Origin: Lysobacteraceae bacterium
Lineage (GTDB): Bacteria > Pseudomonadota > Gammaproteobacteria > Xanthomonadales > Rhodanobacteraceae
Assembly: GCA_018970895.1 (NCBI GenBank)
Contig: JAGWVM010000018.1
Span: 1 to 37,609, forward strand
Reading direction: 5' to 3'
Length of the DNA stretch: 37,609 nt
Part shown: in pieces, positions 17,024 through 25,426 of the stretch
How the letters are laid out: each line of letters opens with the position of its first letter
How positions within the stretch are numbered: the stretch's first letter is position 1
Position numbers and translations under genes: made by a program
Notes under the pieces: generated by a model
The model's input: only the letters and a program-made list of their open reading frames with translations
Databases searched by the model: none
Told to the model about the DNA's origin: nothing

Positions 17024-17769
17024 CAGAAGCTCATGAAGTATCCGCCGTTCACCGGCAGGTTGGCACCGGTGATGTACCCGGCATCGTCGGCGGCCAGGAA
17101 AGCGACGGCGCGGGCGATATCCGCGGGCGCGCCGAGTCGCCCCACCGGGATGCCGGCGACGATCTGCTCGCGCACGGCCGGTGCCACCGCCGCCACCATC
17201 GGCGTGTCGCAGTAACCGGGGGAGACGGTATTCACCGTGACGCCCTTGCGAGCGGTCTCCCGGGCCAGCGCCATGGTGAACCCGTGCACGCCGGCCTTGG
17301 CGGCGGAATAGTTGGTCTGGCCGAACTGGCCGGTCTGGCCGTTGACGGAGCTGAGGTTGACGATGCGGCCGAAGCCCCGGTCGCACATGCCTTCGACCAC
17401 CTGGCGGCAGGTGTTGAAGATGCCGTCGAGGTTCACCCGCATCAGCTGGTGCCACTGCTCGGGCGACATCTTGCGCAGGCTGGTGTCGCGGGTGATGCCG
17501 GCGGCGTTGACCAGGATGTCGACCGGGCCATGCGCGGCCTCGATGCCTTCGACCAGCGCACGGCAGCTGTCGAAGTCGCTGACATCGGCAGCGGCAAAGT
17601 CGATGGCGCCGTCGAACCCGGCGACCTCCTCGCGGAAGGCGTCGATGCGGTCCTGCCGGCTCGGCAGATCGATCGCGATCACACGGCGTCCGTCACGGGC
17701 CAGGTGGCGGCAGATCTCGGTGCCGAGGCCACCGATGCCGCCGGTGACGACGGCCAGTCGCTTGTTCAT
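17023..17769 (-). CDS. phaB: Acetoacetyl-CoA reductase
   Basis: A 248-aa short-chain dehydrogenase that makes (R)-3-hydroxybutyryl-CoA for polyhydroxyalkanoate synthesis. The cofactor motif TGGIGGLG is at 9-16; DVSD, NAAG and the catalytic S140/S141, Y154 and K158 are present. The segment SSVNGQTGQFGQTNYSAAK is the PhaB/PhbB signature that separates it from the similar FabG, which it could still partly replace. The ATG at 17767-17769 begins MNKRLAVVTG; the frame upstream has no coding character. PhaC and PhaA are not in the window. A perfect dyad lies 25-43 nt upstream and phaR is the next gene upstream. Confidence 0.9.
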   Translation of the reverse strand: MNKRLAVVTGGIGGLGTEICRHLARDGRRVIAIDLPSRQDRIDAFREEVAGFDGAIDFAAADVSDFDSCRALVEGIEAAHGPVDILVNAAGITRDTSLRKMSPEQWHQLMRVNLDGIFNTCRQVVEGMCDRGFGRIVNLSSVNGQTGQFGQTNYSAAKAGVHGFTMALARETARKGVTVNTVSPGYCDTPMVAAVAPAVREQIVAGIPVGRLGAPADIARAVAFLAADDAGYITGANLPVNGGYFMSF

Positions 17770-17793
17770 GCGGGCTACTCGTCTTGCCGCACG

Positions 17794-17812
17794 GCAGCAC
17801 ATGCTGTGCTGC
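17794..17812 (-). promoter_or_regulatory. Inverted repeat in front of phaB, candidate PhaR operator
   Basis: GCAGCACA (17794-17801), spacer TGC, TGTGCTGC (17805-17812): a perfect 8+8 dyad centred about 34 nt before the phaB start. The half-sites share the GCAGCA/TGCTGC core with the dyad before phaR. PhaR proteins are known to bind TGC-rich dyads at pha promoters, so PhaR is the likely ligand; this is inference. Confidence 0.5.
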
Positions 17813-17869
17813 AGCGGCGCAGGGCTTGGAGCGAACCGGGCGGCACGAGGCCGCCCCGGTACGTCGGCG

Positions 17870-18382
17870 TCAGGACTTCTTCGTGCCGCGACCGGTGGTG
17901 CCGGTCCCGGTGCCGGCGCTGCCGGCCGGACGCGCCTGCGAGGCCGCGTCGAGGAAGCCGCGCTGCATGGACTTCCACGCGTCCATGTTGCGCTCGGTCA
18001 GCTCGTTGAGCATCGACCAGGGCGTCTGGCCCATCAGGTTGTTGAGCTGGTTACGGAACTGTTGCTGCTGGTCGAGGAAGACCTGCAGGCTGCGCTCCAG
18101 GTACGGGCCCATGAAGCCCTGCAGCGAATCCCCGTAGAACCGGATGATCTGGCTCAGGAGCTGGGGAGAGAGCATCGGCTGCCCCTTCTCCTCGTGCTCG
18201 GAGATGATCTGCAGCAGCACCGAGCGGGTGAGATCCTCCCCCGACTTGGCGTCGCGCACTTCGAACGTCTCTCCGTCCAGCACCAGCTGACGGATCTCCT
18301 CCAGCGTGATGTAGCTGGAGATTTCCGTGTCGTAGAGCCGACGGTTCGGATACTTCTTGATGATGCGGATTGTTTGTGCCAT
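17870..18382 (-). CDS. phaR: Polyhydroxyalkanoate synthesis repressor PhaR
   Basis: A 170-aa DNA- and PHA-binding repressor of phasin and pha genes. The N-terminal PHB/PHA accumulation DNA-binding domain is textbook: IRIIKKYPNRRLYDT (about 5-19) followed by SSYITLEEIRQLV. The following region (RSVLLQIISEHEEKGQPMLSPQLL) matches the C-terminal PhaR domain, and the tail is Gly/Thr/Lys-rich. The start MAQTIRII at 18382 is chosen by homology; a longer frame begins at 18433 but would contain the operator-like dyad. No ribosome site stands out before either. phaB follows after 100 nt. Confidence 0.92.
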   Translation of the reverse strand: MAQTIRIIKKYPNRRLYDTEISSYITLEEIRQLVLDGETFEVRDAKSGEDLTRSVLLQIISEHEEKGQPMLSPQLLSQIIRFYGDSLQGFMGPYLERSLQVFLDQQQQFRNQLNNLMGQTPWSMLNELTERNMDAWKSMQRGFLDAASQARPAGSAGTGTGTTGRGTKKS

Positions 18383-18425
18383 GCGGCGAAAGCTAGCAGA
18401 AGGTATTGCGCCGCACCAGTCACCT

Positions 18426-18458
18426 TGCTGCACTTCAGGTGTGCAGCAGAAATCTGCT
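18426..18458 (-). promoter_or_regulatory. Overlapping dyads in front of phaR, candidate autoregulatory operator
   Basis: TGCTGCAC (18426-18433) and GTGCAGCA (18441-18448) form a perfect dyad with a 7-bp spacer. A second dyad, AGCAGA-AA-TCTGCT (18445-18458), overlaps its right arm. Both lie in the 90-bp gap between emrB and phaR and carry the same GCAGCA core as the dyad before phaB. Confidence 0.5.
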
Positions 18459-18472
18459 AATGGGCTGGTCGA

Positions 18473-20026
18473 TCAATGGCCTACGGCGCCTCCGGCGCTG
18501 CCGAAAGGCGGTCGGGCCAGCCACAGCACCGGGATCAGCAGCACGAACAGCACGGCGCAGGCCATGAACACGTCGTTCACCGCAAGCGTGAGCGACTCGC
18601 GGGTGAGGAGGCGGTCCACCAGGCCGAGGCTTTCCCGGTGCGCCAGGCCGGCGTGCGAAAGCTGCTGCAGGAAGCGCGTGGTTGCCGGGTGGTCGGGCGT
18701 GATCGCCTCGGTCAGGGTCGCGTGGTGGAACTCGCCACGATGCTGCCACAGCGTCACGCTGATCGCGGTCGACACGCTGGATCCAAGCGTCCGGCAGAAG
18801 TTGGCCAGGCCCGACGCGCTGGCGATCTCCGATGCCGGCAGGCCGGACAGGTAGACCTGGTTCAGCGGGATGAAGAAGCAGGGGATGGCGATGCCCATGA
18901 CGAATCGGGGCAGCACCAGGGACGAGAACGAGGCCCCGCTGTCGAAAGTCGAGAACCAGTAGGACGTGGCCGCGAACATCACGAAGGCGAATGTCACCAC
19001 GGCACGCAGGTCGAGCCGGTGCAGGTTGCGGCCCAGGATCGGCGCGACCAGGAAGGCCAGGATGCCCACCGGTGCGGTCGCCAAGCCGGCCCAGGTGGCG
19101 GTATAGCCCAGGGTGGTCTGCAGCCACAGCGGGAACACCACGTTGATGCCGAAGAACGCCATCATGCCGAGCGACAAGCCGGTGACGCCGACGGTGAAAT
19201 TGCGCCGGCGGAACAGCGACAGGTCGACCACCGGATGCTTGGCGTGCAACTCCCACACGACGAGGAAGGTGAGACACACCAGCGCGATGATGCCCAGCGT
19301 GGTGATCAGGGTGGAGGAGAACCAGTCGTGGTCGTTGCCATTGTCCAGCATGAACTGCAGCGATCCGACGCCGACCACCAGCAGCACCAGGCCGATCAGG
19401 TCGATCGGCATTTTCATCGTGCGCGTTTCTCGCTTGCGCAGCAGCGTCCAGGTGATCACCGCGGCGGCCAGGCCCACCGGCAGGTTGATGTAGAAGATCC
19501 ACGGCCACGAGAAATTGTCGGTGAGGTAGCCGCCGAGGATCGGTCCGAAAATCGGAGCGACGACCACGGTCATCGCCCATAGCGCCAGCGCGATCCCCTG
19601 CTTCTCCCTGGGGTAGCTCGACAGCAGCAGCGTCATCGACAGCGCGACCATCGGTCCGGAGCCGGCGCCCTGCATGAGACGCGCGATCACCAGCATCGGC
19701 ATCGACGTCGCCAGGCCGCACATCATCGAGAAGACCACGAACAGCAGCACCGAGGCGACGAAGGTGCGCACCTCGCCGAAGCGCTTGGCGATCCAGCCGG
19801 TCAGGGGCTGCATGATGGCGCTGGCCAGCGCGTAGGAACTGATCGTCCAGGTGCCCTCGCTGGGACTCACGCCGAGGCTGCCGGCAATGTGCGGCACCGC
19901 CACGTTGACGATGGTCATGTCGAGCACCTCCATGAAGGTGCTCAGGGCGACGGCGGCGGTGAGCAGCACCAGCGCGCCGCCGTGCAACGGCTTCGGTGGC
20001 GTGGCGGCATCGGACATGGCGGCCAT
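18473..20026 (-). CDS. emrB: DHA2-family multidrug MFS transporter (EmrB/QacA type)
   Basis: A 517-aa proton-driven drug exporter with about 14 membrane helices. MFS motif A is read as GWIAKRFGEVRTF; the helix 5 motif C region is APIFGPILGGYL; and the helix 1 motif D is LDMTIVNVAVP. It sits 8 nt after emrA, its adaptor, and after an outer-membrane factor gene, so the set can form a tripartite pump across both membranes. The start is either ATG 20024-20026 or the ATG three codons later (20017); neither has a clear ribosome site, so coupling to emrA is likely. Confidence 0.92.
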   Translation of the reverse strand: MAAMSDAATPPKPLHGGALVLLTAAVALSTFMEVLDMTIVNVAVPHIAGSLGVSPSEGTWTISSYALASAIMQPLTGWIAKRFGEVRTFVASVLLFVVFSMMCGLATSMPMLVIARLMQGAGSGPMVALSMTLLLSSYPREKQGIALALWAMTVVVAPIFGPILGGYLTDNFSWPWIFYINLPVGLAAAVITWTLLRKRETRTMKMPIDLIGLVLLVVGVGSLQFMLDNGNDHDWFSSTLITTLGIIALVCLTFLVVWELHAKHPVVDLSLFRRRNFTVGVTGLSLGMMAFFGINVVFPLWLQTTLGYTATWAGLATAPVGILAFLVAPILGRNLHRLDLRAVVTFAFVMFAATSYWFSTFDSGASFSSLVLPRFVMGIAIPCFFIPLNQVYLSGLPASEIASASGLANFCRTLGSSVSTAISVTLWQHRGEFHHATLTEAITPDHPATTRFLQQLSHAGLAHRESLGLVDRLLTRESLTLAVNDVFMACAVLFVLLIPVLWLARPPFGSAGGAVGH

Positions 20027-20034
20027 GGCGCGAC

Positions 20035-21243
20035 TCAGCGGTGGGCGGCGGGAAGATTGGCCTGGATGATGCGATCGGCCTCGGCATCGGCCTGCGCACC
20101 CATCCGGTCGTAGACATCGGTGGATGCCACCGGCTGGCTGGCCGGTGCCTGCGCCAGCACCTTGCCGTGGTCGTTGCTGATGTCCACGGTCACCTCGGTG
20201 GACAGCCCGATGCGCAGCGGGTGCCTGTCGAGCTCGGCGTTGTCCAGACCAATGCGCACCGGGACGCGCTGCACGACCTTGATCCAGTTGCCGGTGGCGT
20301 TCTGCGCCGGCAGCAGCGAGAACACGCTGCCGGTACCCGCACCGATGCCCTCGACCTTGCCGTGGTAGTCGACGCCGCTGCCATAGATGTCCGCCTCGAT
20401 CGTCACCGGCTGGCCGATGCGGATGTGGCGCAGCTGGCTCTCCTTGAAGTTGGCGTCGATCCACAGGTTGTGCAGCGGCACCACGGTCATCAGCTGCTGG
20501 CCGGGCTGGACACTGTTGCCCAGCTGAACGCTGCGCTGGGCCACGTAGCCGGACACCGGTGCATAGATCGCGTTGCGCTGTCGGGCGATCCAGGCGGCGC
20601 GGAAGTTGGCGCGCGCCTGCATCACCGCCGGGTTGTGCGCCACGTCGGTGCCCTCGACCGCCGCGCGCGCAGCAGCCGCCTGCGCCCTGGCCGCATCGAG
20701 CGCGGCACGGGCCTGCGCCACGCCGTCGCGCAGGTGCTGGATGATCTCCGGCGACTCGGCCTTGGCCGACACCAGCGGCAGACGACGCTTGAGGTCCGCC
20801 TCGGCCTTCGACAGCGCCAGCCGGCTCGCCTCGACCTGGGCGTCGGCGCTGCCGACCGCCTCGGTCTGCTGGCGCACGCCACGAACCGCCTGGGCCAGTG
20901 CGGCCCGGGCCTGCTGCAGCCGGACATCGGCATCGGTGCTGTCAAGCTTCACCAGCACCTGGCCGGCGTCCACCTTCTGCGTGTCGTCGGCCATGATCGC
21001 CACCACCGTGCCGGGGACCTGGGCCGAGATGGCGACCTGGTTGCCGCCGACGTAGGCGTTGTCGGTCTTTTCCCGCCGCGACAGCACCAGCCACCAGAGC
21101 AGGAACCAGCCCAGCGCCACGACGATGAAGACGCTCGCGACGATAGCCAGCGCGCGCCGGCGCTTGGCCGGGTCCTTGGCGGCCATGCCGCTGTCGTTTT
21201 CGTCCCTGGAAGCGTTGGCCGTTTGCGAGTCGTTGGCGCTCAT
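20035..21243 (-). CDS. emrA: Membrane-fusion adaptor of an EmrAB-type efflux pump
   Basis: A 402-aa HlyD/EmrA-family protein linking an MFS pump to an outer-membrane channel. A polar cytoplasmic tail (1-30) precedes one span (about 31-55). The TDNAYVGGNQVAISAQVPGTV lipoyl-type half, a long helical hairpin rich in Ala/Gln/Arg (about 100-215), the second lipoyl half (NAIYAPVSGYVAQRSVQLGNSVQPGQ) and a beta-barrel domain follow. The ATG 21241-21243 is the first start in frame; it lies 2 nt after the outer-membrane factor gene's stop. Confidence 0.92.
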   Translation of the reverse strand: MSANDSQTANASRDENDSGMAAKDPAKRRRALAIVASVFIVVALGWFLLWWLVLSRREKTDNAYVGGNQVAISAQVPGTVVAIMADDTQKVDAGQVLVKLDSTDADVRLQQARAALAQAVRGVRQQTEAVGSADAQVEASRLALSKAEADLKRRLPLVSAKAESPEIIQHLRDGVAQARAALDAARAQAAAARAAVEGTDVAHNPAVMQARANFRAAWIARQRNAIYAPVSGYVAQRSVQLGNSVQPGQQLMTVVPLHNLWIDANFKESQLRHIRIGQPVTIEADIYGSGVDYHGKVEGIGAGTGSVFSLLPAQNATGNWIKVVQRVPVRIGLDNAELDRHPLRIGLSTEVTVDISNDHGKVLAQAPASQPVASTDVYDRMGAQADAEADRIIQANLPAAHR

Positions 21244-21245
21244 TG

Positions 21246-22721
21246 TCAGTGGGCTCCGGAAGAGGCAGTTGAAGTGGGGGCGTCGGTGCCTGGGGCAGGG
21301 GCGTCAGCCATGCGGTAGCCGCCACCGAGCGACTTGATCAGGGTCAGGTCGGTGCTGACCGCCTGGGCATGCAGCTGCGCGGCTGCGTCCTGTTGCTGCA
21401 GAAGTTGCGCTTCGGCTGCCAGCGATTCGCGTGCATCGCGCACGCCCTGGCGTGCCCGGGCTCGCGCTGCGCGCAGGATCCGCTGGTCGGCGTCGAGCTG
21501 GGCCTGCTGCTGCACGCGGCGGTCGGCGAGCATCTCGGCAGTCAGGGCCTCGGTCGACACATCGCGCGCCGCCTGCATCACCACGCTGCGGTACTGCGCG
21601 ACGGCGCCGTCGAGTTGAGCGCGGCTCAACCCGTAGTTGGCCCTGAGCAGGCCGCTGTTGAACAGCGGCAGATGCAGGGCTGGCGTGACCGCGAACGTGC
21701 GGCTGCTGGCGGAAAACAGTTTGCCGAGATCGATGCTGGACAATCCGGCCAGCGCAGTCAGGCTCAGGTCGGGGAGGAACTCGGCGCGGGCCACGTCGGT
21801 CTGGCGTAACGCCGCCTCGACCTGCCAGCGGCTGGCGGCGATGTCAGGCCGGCGGGCGATCAGGTCCAGGCGGGCATTGGCCGGAAGCCCAGCCGATACC
21901 TCGGGCAGTGGCGCCGCGTGCAGCGCGGGCAGGTCGGCCGGCGCGACGCCGACCAGCGAGGCCAGGGCAGCCCGGCGGATCCGGCCCGAGCTCGCGATCG
22001 CTCCCCGGGCTTCGCGCGCGGCCGCCAGCTGGGCCTGAGTGCGCGATGCCTCGTCGGGCAGGTCCACGCCCTGGTCGACGCGCAGCTGCTCGATGCGGGC
22101 GAGCCGCTCCTGGACCTGCAGCTGCCGGTCGGCAATGGCCAGCCGGGCCTGGTCGGCCTGCCAGCCGAAGTAGGTGTCGGCCACGGCATACTGCAGCGCA
22201 AGCGCCGCGGCGCTCTGCTGGGCTTCTGCCGCATGGGCCTGGTCCACGGCCGACTCCACGGCCGCCCGGGTCTTGCCCCACCAGTCGAAGTCATAGCGGA
22301 GCTGCACGCCGAGATCGGCCTGATCGTACCAGGTGAAGCCGAGGAACCGGGCGGGGATCAGCCCGTGCTCGCTCAACCGCTGCCGGGCGACCTGCGCGCT
22401 GCCGTTGATGCTCAGCCCCGCCTGGGCGGCGGCCGCGCGGATCGACTGCTCGGCGCTGCCGACCCGGGCCTCGGCCACGGCGAGGTCGGGAGCCTGCGCC
22501 ATCGCCATCGACACGAGTCGGTCGAGCTGCGGATCGTGGTACGTCTTCCACCATTCGGGCGCGGGCCAGCCGGCACGTGCCTGCACGTCAAGCCCGGCCA
22601 GTGGCACGCTGTCGGTCAGTGCCGGCGGTACAACGTGCCGCGGAGGCAACGCGCACGCCGCCATGGCGAGTGTCAGGCCAGCTACCGCAAGTGGACGCAG
22701 GGGGCCGGAAAAGGGCTTCAT
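21246..22721 (-). CDS. Outer-membrane efflux lipoprotein (NodT/OprM family)
   Basis: A 491-aa TolC-like outer-membrane channel subunit. It has a lipoprotein signal with Cys23 in LTLAMAAC, then two outer-membrane-efflux repeats; WWKTYHDPQLD, ARVGSAEQSI and LIARRPDIAASRWQVEAAL are NodT-family landmarks. I choose ATG 22719-22721 because AAGGA lies 7 nt upstream and the lipoprotein signal follows directly. A start ten codons earlier (ATG 22749-22751) overlaps the marR stop as ATGA and is an alternative, which would leave a longer n-region. Confidence 0.9.
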   Translation of the reverse strand: MKPFSGPLRPLAVAGLTLAMAACALPPRHVVPPALTDSVPLAGLDVQARAGWPAPEWWKTYHDPQLDRLVSMAMAQAPDLAVAEARVGSAEQSIRAAAAQAGLSINGSAQVARQRLSEHGLIPARFLGFTWYDQADLGVQLRYDFDWWGKTRAAVESAVDQAHAAEAQQSAAALALQYAVADTYFGWQADQARLAIADRQLQVQERLARIEQLRVDQGVDLPDEASRTQAQLAAAREARGAIASSGRIRRAALASLVGVAPADLPALHAAPLPEVSAGLPANARLDLIARRPDIAASRWQVEAALRQTDVARAEFLPDLSLTALAGLSSIDLGKLFSASSRTFAVTPALHLPLFNSGLLRANYGLSRAQLDGAVAQYRSVVMQAARDVSTEALTAEMLADRRVQQQAQLDADQRILRAARARARQGVRDARESLAAEAQLLQQQDAAAQLHAQAVSTDLTLIKSLGGGYRMADAPAPGTDAPTSTASSGAH

Positions 22722-22747
22722 CGGGGCATCCTTGGTAGGCAGTACGC

Positions 22748-23272
22748 TCATCGGCCGGTCCCTTCGTCGAGGCGGTCGAGGTTGTCCGCCAGCTTGCGCA
22801 GCAGTCGCCCGAACTGCCGGCGGTCGCTCTCGCCGAAGCCGTCGAACATCGCGCTGAGGCGGGGGAAAAGGGTCGGCAGCATTTTCTGCACGAAACGACG
22901 TCCGTTTGGCGTGATGCCGATCCTGACCCGTCGCCGGTCCTCCTCGCTGGCCGAGCGCACCACCAGCCCGCGCGTGACCAGCGCGTTGCCGATCCGGGTC
23001 ATGTTGGTCGCTCCCTGCGAGGTGTAGTCGCACAGTTCGCCCGGCGTTGAGCTCCCATCCGGGCTGCTGTAGAGGATCATCAGCGTGAGGAACTCGCTGT
23101 GGTTCAGCCGGTGCGGCTTGAGCGTGTGCTCCAGCTCTTCCTGCACACGGCCACCCACCATCAGCATGAGGCGGCTGAGTTTTGCCTTGTCAACGGGTAG
23201 TTCGGGCAGCGCGTCGCTGAGGCGGCGGATGCCCTCGTCCATCATGCCGATGCAGTTGCCGAGCGTTGCCAT
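22748..23272 (-). CDS. MarR-family transcriptional regulator of the efflux operon
   Basis: A 174-aa winged-helix regulator. The MarR pattern is clear: a helical N-terminus for dimerisation, LNHSEFLTLMILYSS, a recognition helix in GELCDYTSQGATNMTRIGNALVTRGLV and the wing SEEDRRRVRIGITPNGR. It is the first gene of the marR - outer-membrane factor - emrA - emrB unit, so drug-relieved autorepression is the expected control. Its ATG (23270-23272) overlaps a direct repeat that may be its own binding site. Ligand unknown. Confidence 0.9.
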   Translation of the reverse strand: MATLGNCIGMMDEGIRRLSDALPELPVDKAKLSRLMLMVGGRVQEELEHTLKPHRLNHSEFLTLMILYSSPDGSSTPGELCDYTSQGATNMTRIGNALVTRGLVVRSASEEDRRRVRIGITPNGRRFVQKMLPTLFPRLSAMFDGFGESDRRQFGRLLRKLADNLDRLDEGTGR

Positions 23273-23300
23273 TTCACTGGCTCATATTTCACTGGTGAAT
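23270..23300 (-). promoter_or_regulatory. Direct and inverted repeats at the marR start, candidate MarR operator
   Basis: The 10-mer ATTTCACTGG occurs twice, at 23271-23280 and 23286-23295 (15 bp apart, about one and a half helical turns). The second copy is part of TTCAC-TG-GTGAA (23288-23299), an inverted repeat of the size MarR dimers bind. The marR start codon sits inside the first copy. Upstream on the minus strand a TTGCGG...TACCTT pair with an 18-bp spacer may be the promoter. Confidence 0.55.
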
Positions 23301-23355
23301 TAAAAAGGTAGCAGCGGCCCGGCCGGAACCGCAAGCTCGGCGAGTGGCGGTCGAC

Positions 23356-24135
23356 TCAGGTATCGGGCAATCCGAATCCGAACAGGCGCCCGGCATTGGC
23401 CGTGGTGGATCGGGCCACCTCGTCCACGCCCATGCCGCGCAGGGCGGCAAGCGCGTTGGCCGTGTCGGCGATCCACGCCGGCTCGTTGCGCTGCCCCCGA
23501 TGCATCGCGCCGGGCTGGTCGGGTGCGTCGCTTTCCAGAACGATCTGCTCGATCGGCAGCTGGGCGAAGATCCGGTGGAGCCGCTGTGCGCGTGCATGGG
23601 TGAGGGGGCCGCCGATGCCCACGAAAAAGCCCAGCCGATCCAGTTGGATGGCCTGCTCGAGGCTGCCCGAAAAGCTGTGCACGACGCCTCGCACGCCGGG
23701 ATGTCGCCGGATGGCGCCTATCACCGCATCCACGGCCCGGCGGGCGTGGACGATCACCGGCAGGCGATGGTTGACCGCGATCGCGAGATGTCGCTCGAAC
23801 AGCGCGAGCTGCCTTTCGTGGTCCAGGCTCGCCACGAAATGATCGAGCCCGGTCTCCCCGACGGCGACGGCCGGGTGGGCATCGAGCCACGCATCGAGTC
23901 GATCGACGTCCTCCGGCCGGTGGCATGCGAGGAACATCGGGTGCATGCCGTATGCCGGGCAGATCCCCGTGTGCGTCTCAGCCAGCTGCGCAAGCGCGGC
24001 CCAGCCAGAGGCGTCCACGGCTGGCACCACCATCGTCCGCACCCCGCTGCGCTTCGCGCGCTCGATCACAGCTTCGCGATCCGCATCGAAGCGGTTGTCG
24101 TCCAGGTGTACATGGCTGTCGACGAGCGGTGTCAT
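23356..24135 (-). CDS. yjjV: TatD-family metal-dependent hydrolase, YjjV-like
   Basis: A 259-aa amidohydrolase-fold enzyme of the TatD DNase family. The metal ligands are all visible: HVH in DSHVHLD, Glu in VGETGLD, His in VIVHAR, His in VVHSFSG and Asp in LESDAP. The DAPDQP...GQRNEPA end is closer to YjjV than to TatD itself, so nuclease action is possible but not shown. The start ATG 24133-24135 gives MTPLVDSHVH; a longer frame begins at 24207 but its extra 24 residues have no domain match. It is 83 nt downstream (on the minus strand, after its stop) to the marR start. Confidence 0.9.
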   Translation of the reverse strand: MTPLVDSHVHLDDNRFDADREAVIERAKRSGVRTMVVPAVDASGWAALAQLAETHTGICPAYGMHPMFLACHRPEDVDRLDAWLDAHPAVAVGETGLDHFVASLDHERQLALFERHLAIAVNHRLPVIVHARRAVDAVIGAIRRHPGVRGVVHSFSGSLEQAIQLDRLGFFVGIGGPLTHARAQRLHRIFAQLPIEQIVLESDAPDQPGAMHRGQRNEPAWIADTANALAALRGMGVDEVARSTTANAGRLFGFGLPDT

Positions 24136-24281
24136 GATAAGCCGGCGGCAAGTCCTGTGGGGCTGGATCGGTGATTCACGGCCCTGGTCGCGTGAAAAAA
24201 ACATCATGCGACGGAGCTAGGTCGTATTCAGTTGGGCAGGGTTTCAATGGAAAAGCGAAACGCGAGGGGCGCAAGCCGCGT

Positions 24282-24295
24282 TTCCCCGCGGGGAA
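24282..24295 (+). repeat. Perfect palindrome in the leader of the lipoprotein gene
   Basis: TTCCCCGCGGGGAA is a 14-bp perfect palindrome lying 8 bp before the AGGAGAG ribosome site of the next gene. It could be an operator or a small leader hairpin; no T run follows, so it is not a terminator. Confidence 0.5.
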
Positions 24296-24314
24296 TCCAA
24301 CGAGGAGAGATCTC

Positions 24315-24884
24315 ATGAAACGGTTGATGGTCAACGTGCTTCACGTGGGAGTGGCGGCTGCGCTGGCGGTCAGTGTATCGGCATGCAACCGCGACGCGAA
24401 TGCCGACGCAGGCGTCGCCGCGGGCGCCGCCGCCAATGGTCCGAAGTACGCGAAGGTGGTGAGCGTCGATCCGGTGCGCCAGACGGTGAACACGCCGAAG
24501 CAGGTGTGCCACGACGAGGTGGTGAACACCACCACGCCACCCAAGGATCAGCATCAGATTGCCGGCACGGCCATCGGCGCGGTGCTTGGCGGCGTGCTTG
24601 GCCACCAGATCGGTGGAGGCAAGGGCAAGACGCTTGCGACCGTGGCTGGCGCTGTGGGTGGTGGCTATGCCGGCAAGAAGATCGAGGAGAGTCGCCAGCA
24701 TGCGAACACCACCTCATCGGTGGAACGCCGTTGCAGCACGGTGACCAACAGCACCACCAAGATCGTCGGTTACGACGTGCGTTACGAATACAACGGCGTC
24801 ACCCGGACGGTCCGCATGGACCATGATCCGGGCGACCGCGTGCAGGTGCAGGAGGGCGTGACGGCGGTTTCCGACGCCCGCTGA
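24315..24884 (+). CDS. Glycine-zipper (17-kDa antigen-like) lipoprotein 1
   Basis: A 189-aa predicted lipoprotein. The signal ends in V-S-A-C24, where lipidation would occur. A glycine-zipper 2TM segment (GTAIGAVLGGVLGHQIGGGKGKTLATVAGAVGG region, about 84-120) is followed by a charged C-terminal domain with two more cysteines (VCHDE before the zipper, RRCSTV after it). This is the Rickettsia 17-kDa / SlyB-like type thought to sit in the outer membrane and respond to envelope stress. ATG 24315 has AGGAGAG 6 nt upstream. It is followed after 28 nt by a second gene of the same type. Confidence 0.82.
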   Translation: MKRLMVNVLHVGVAAALAVSVSACNRDANADAGVAAGAAANGPKYAKVVSVDPVRQTVNTPKQVCHDEVVNTTTPPKDQHQIAGTAIGAVLGGVLGHQIGGGKGKTLATVAGAVGGGYAGKKIEESRQHANTTSSVERRCSTVTNSTTKIVGYDVRYEYNGVTRTVRMDHDPGDRVQVQEGVTAVSDAR

Positions 24885-24912
24885 TTTCCCCATCGAGTCG
24901 AGGAGGCGTTCC

Positions 24913-25392
24913 ATGTCGATCATCACACGCAGGACCCCCCTGCTGGTTGCCGCAGTCGCGCTGAGCGCGGCACTTGCCGGCTGCCAGACCGCTCCCTACA
25001 ACAACGGAGGCTATGCCCGCCCGGCGCCTTCATACGACAGTCGTCCAGCGCGTTGCGCCAACTGCGGTGTGGTCAAGGAGGTCCAGCAGGTCTACGTCGA
25101 GCGCAAGAGCAACGGAACGCTTGGCGCGGTGATCGGTGCGGTCGCCGGTGGTCTGCTCGGCAACACGGTGGGCAAGGGTGATGGCCGCAAGGCGGCCACG
25201 GTGGCTGGTGCCGTGGCCGGTGGCGTGGTCGGCAACAAGGTGGCGACTGCCCACAGCGGCACGGACGTCGCCTGGCGGGTGACCGTCCGGCTCGATGGCG
25301 GGCGTTATGTGACGGTGACGCAGCCGGACGATCCCCGTGTCCGCGAGGGGGACTATGTTCAGGTCCAGGACGGCCGCGTCTACCCGCGGTGA
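24913..25392 (+). CDS. Glycine-zipper (SlyB-like) lipoprotein 2
   Basis: A 159-aa lipoprotein with a clean lipobox L-A-G-C24. A CANC pair near residues 48-51 precedes the glycine zipper (LGAVIGAVAGGLLGNTVGKGDGRKAATVAGAVAGG region, about 69-103). The last 50 residues form a small beta domain ending VREGDYVQVQDGRVYPR, close in wording to the end of lipoprotein 1 (DRVQVQEGVTAV), so the two look like an old tandem duplication. AGGAGG lies 6 nt before the ATG. A strong terminator follows 34 nt after the stop. Confidence 0.85.
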   Translation: MSIITRRTPLLVAAVALSAALAGCQTAPYNNGGYARPAPSYDSRPARCANCGVVKEVQQVYVERKSNGTLGAVIGAVAGGLLGNTVGKGDGRKAATVAGAVAGGVVGNKVATAHSGTDVAWRVTVRLDGGRYVTVTQPDDPRVREGDYVQVQDGRVYPR

Positions 25393-25426
25393 TCGGGCCG
25401 CGTTGATTCGGGCTTCAATCGGACGT

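Noticed and set aside
17870..18433. Longer PhaR start at 18433
   Set aside because: The extra 17 residues precede the conserved MAQ..RIIKKYPNRRLYDT start and would make the operator-like dyad coding.
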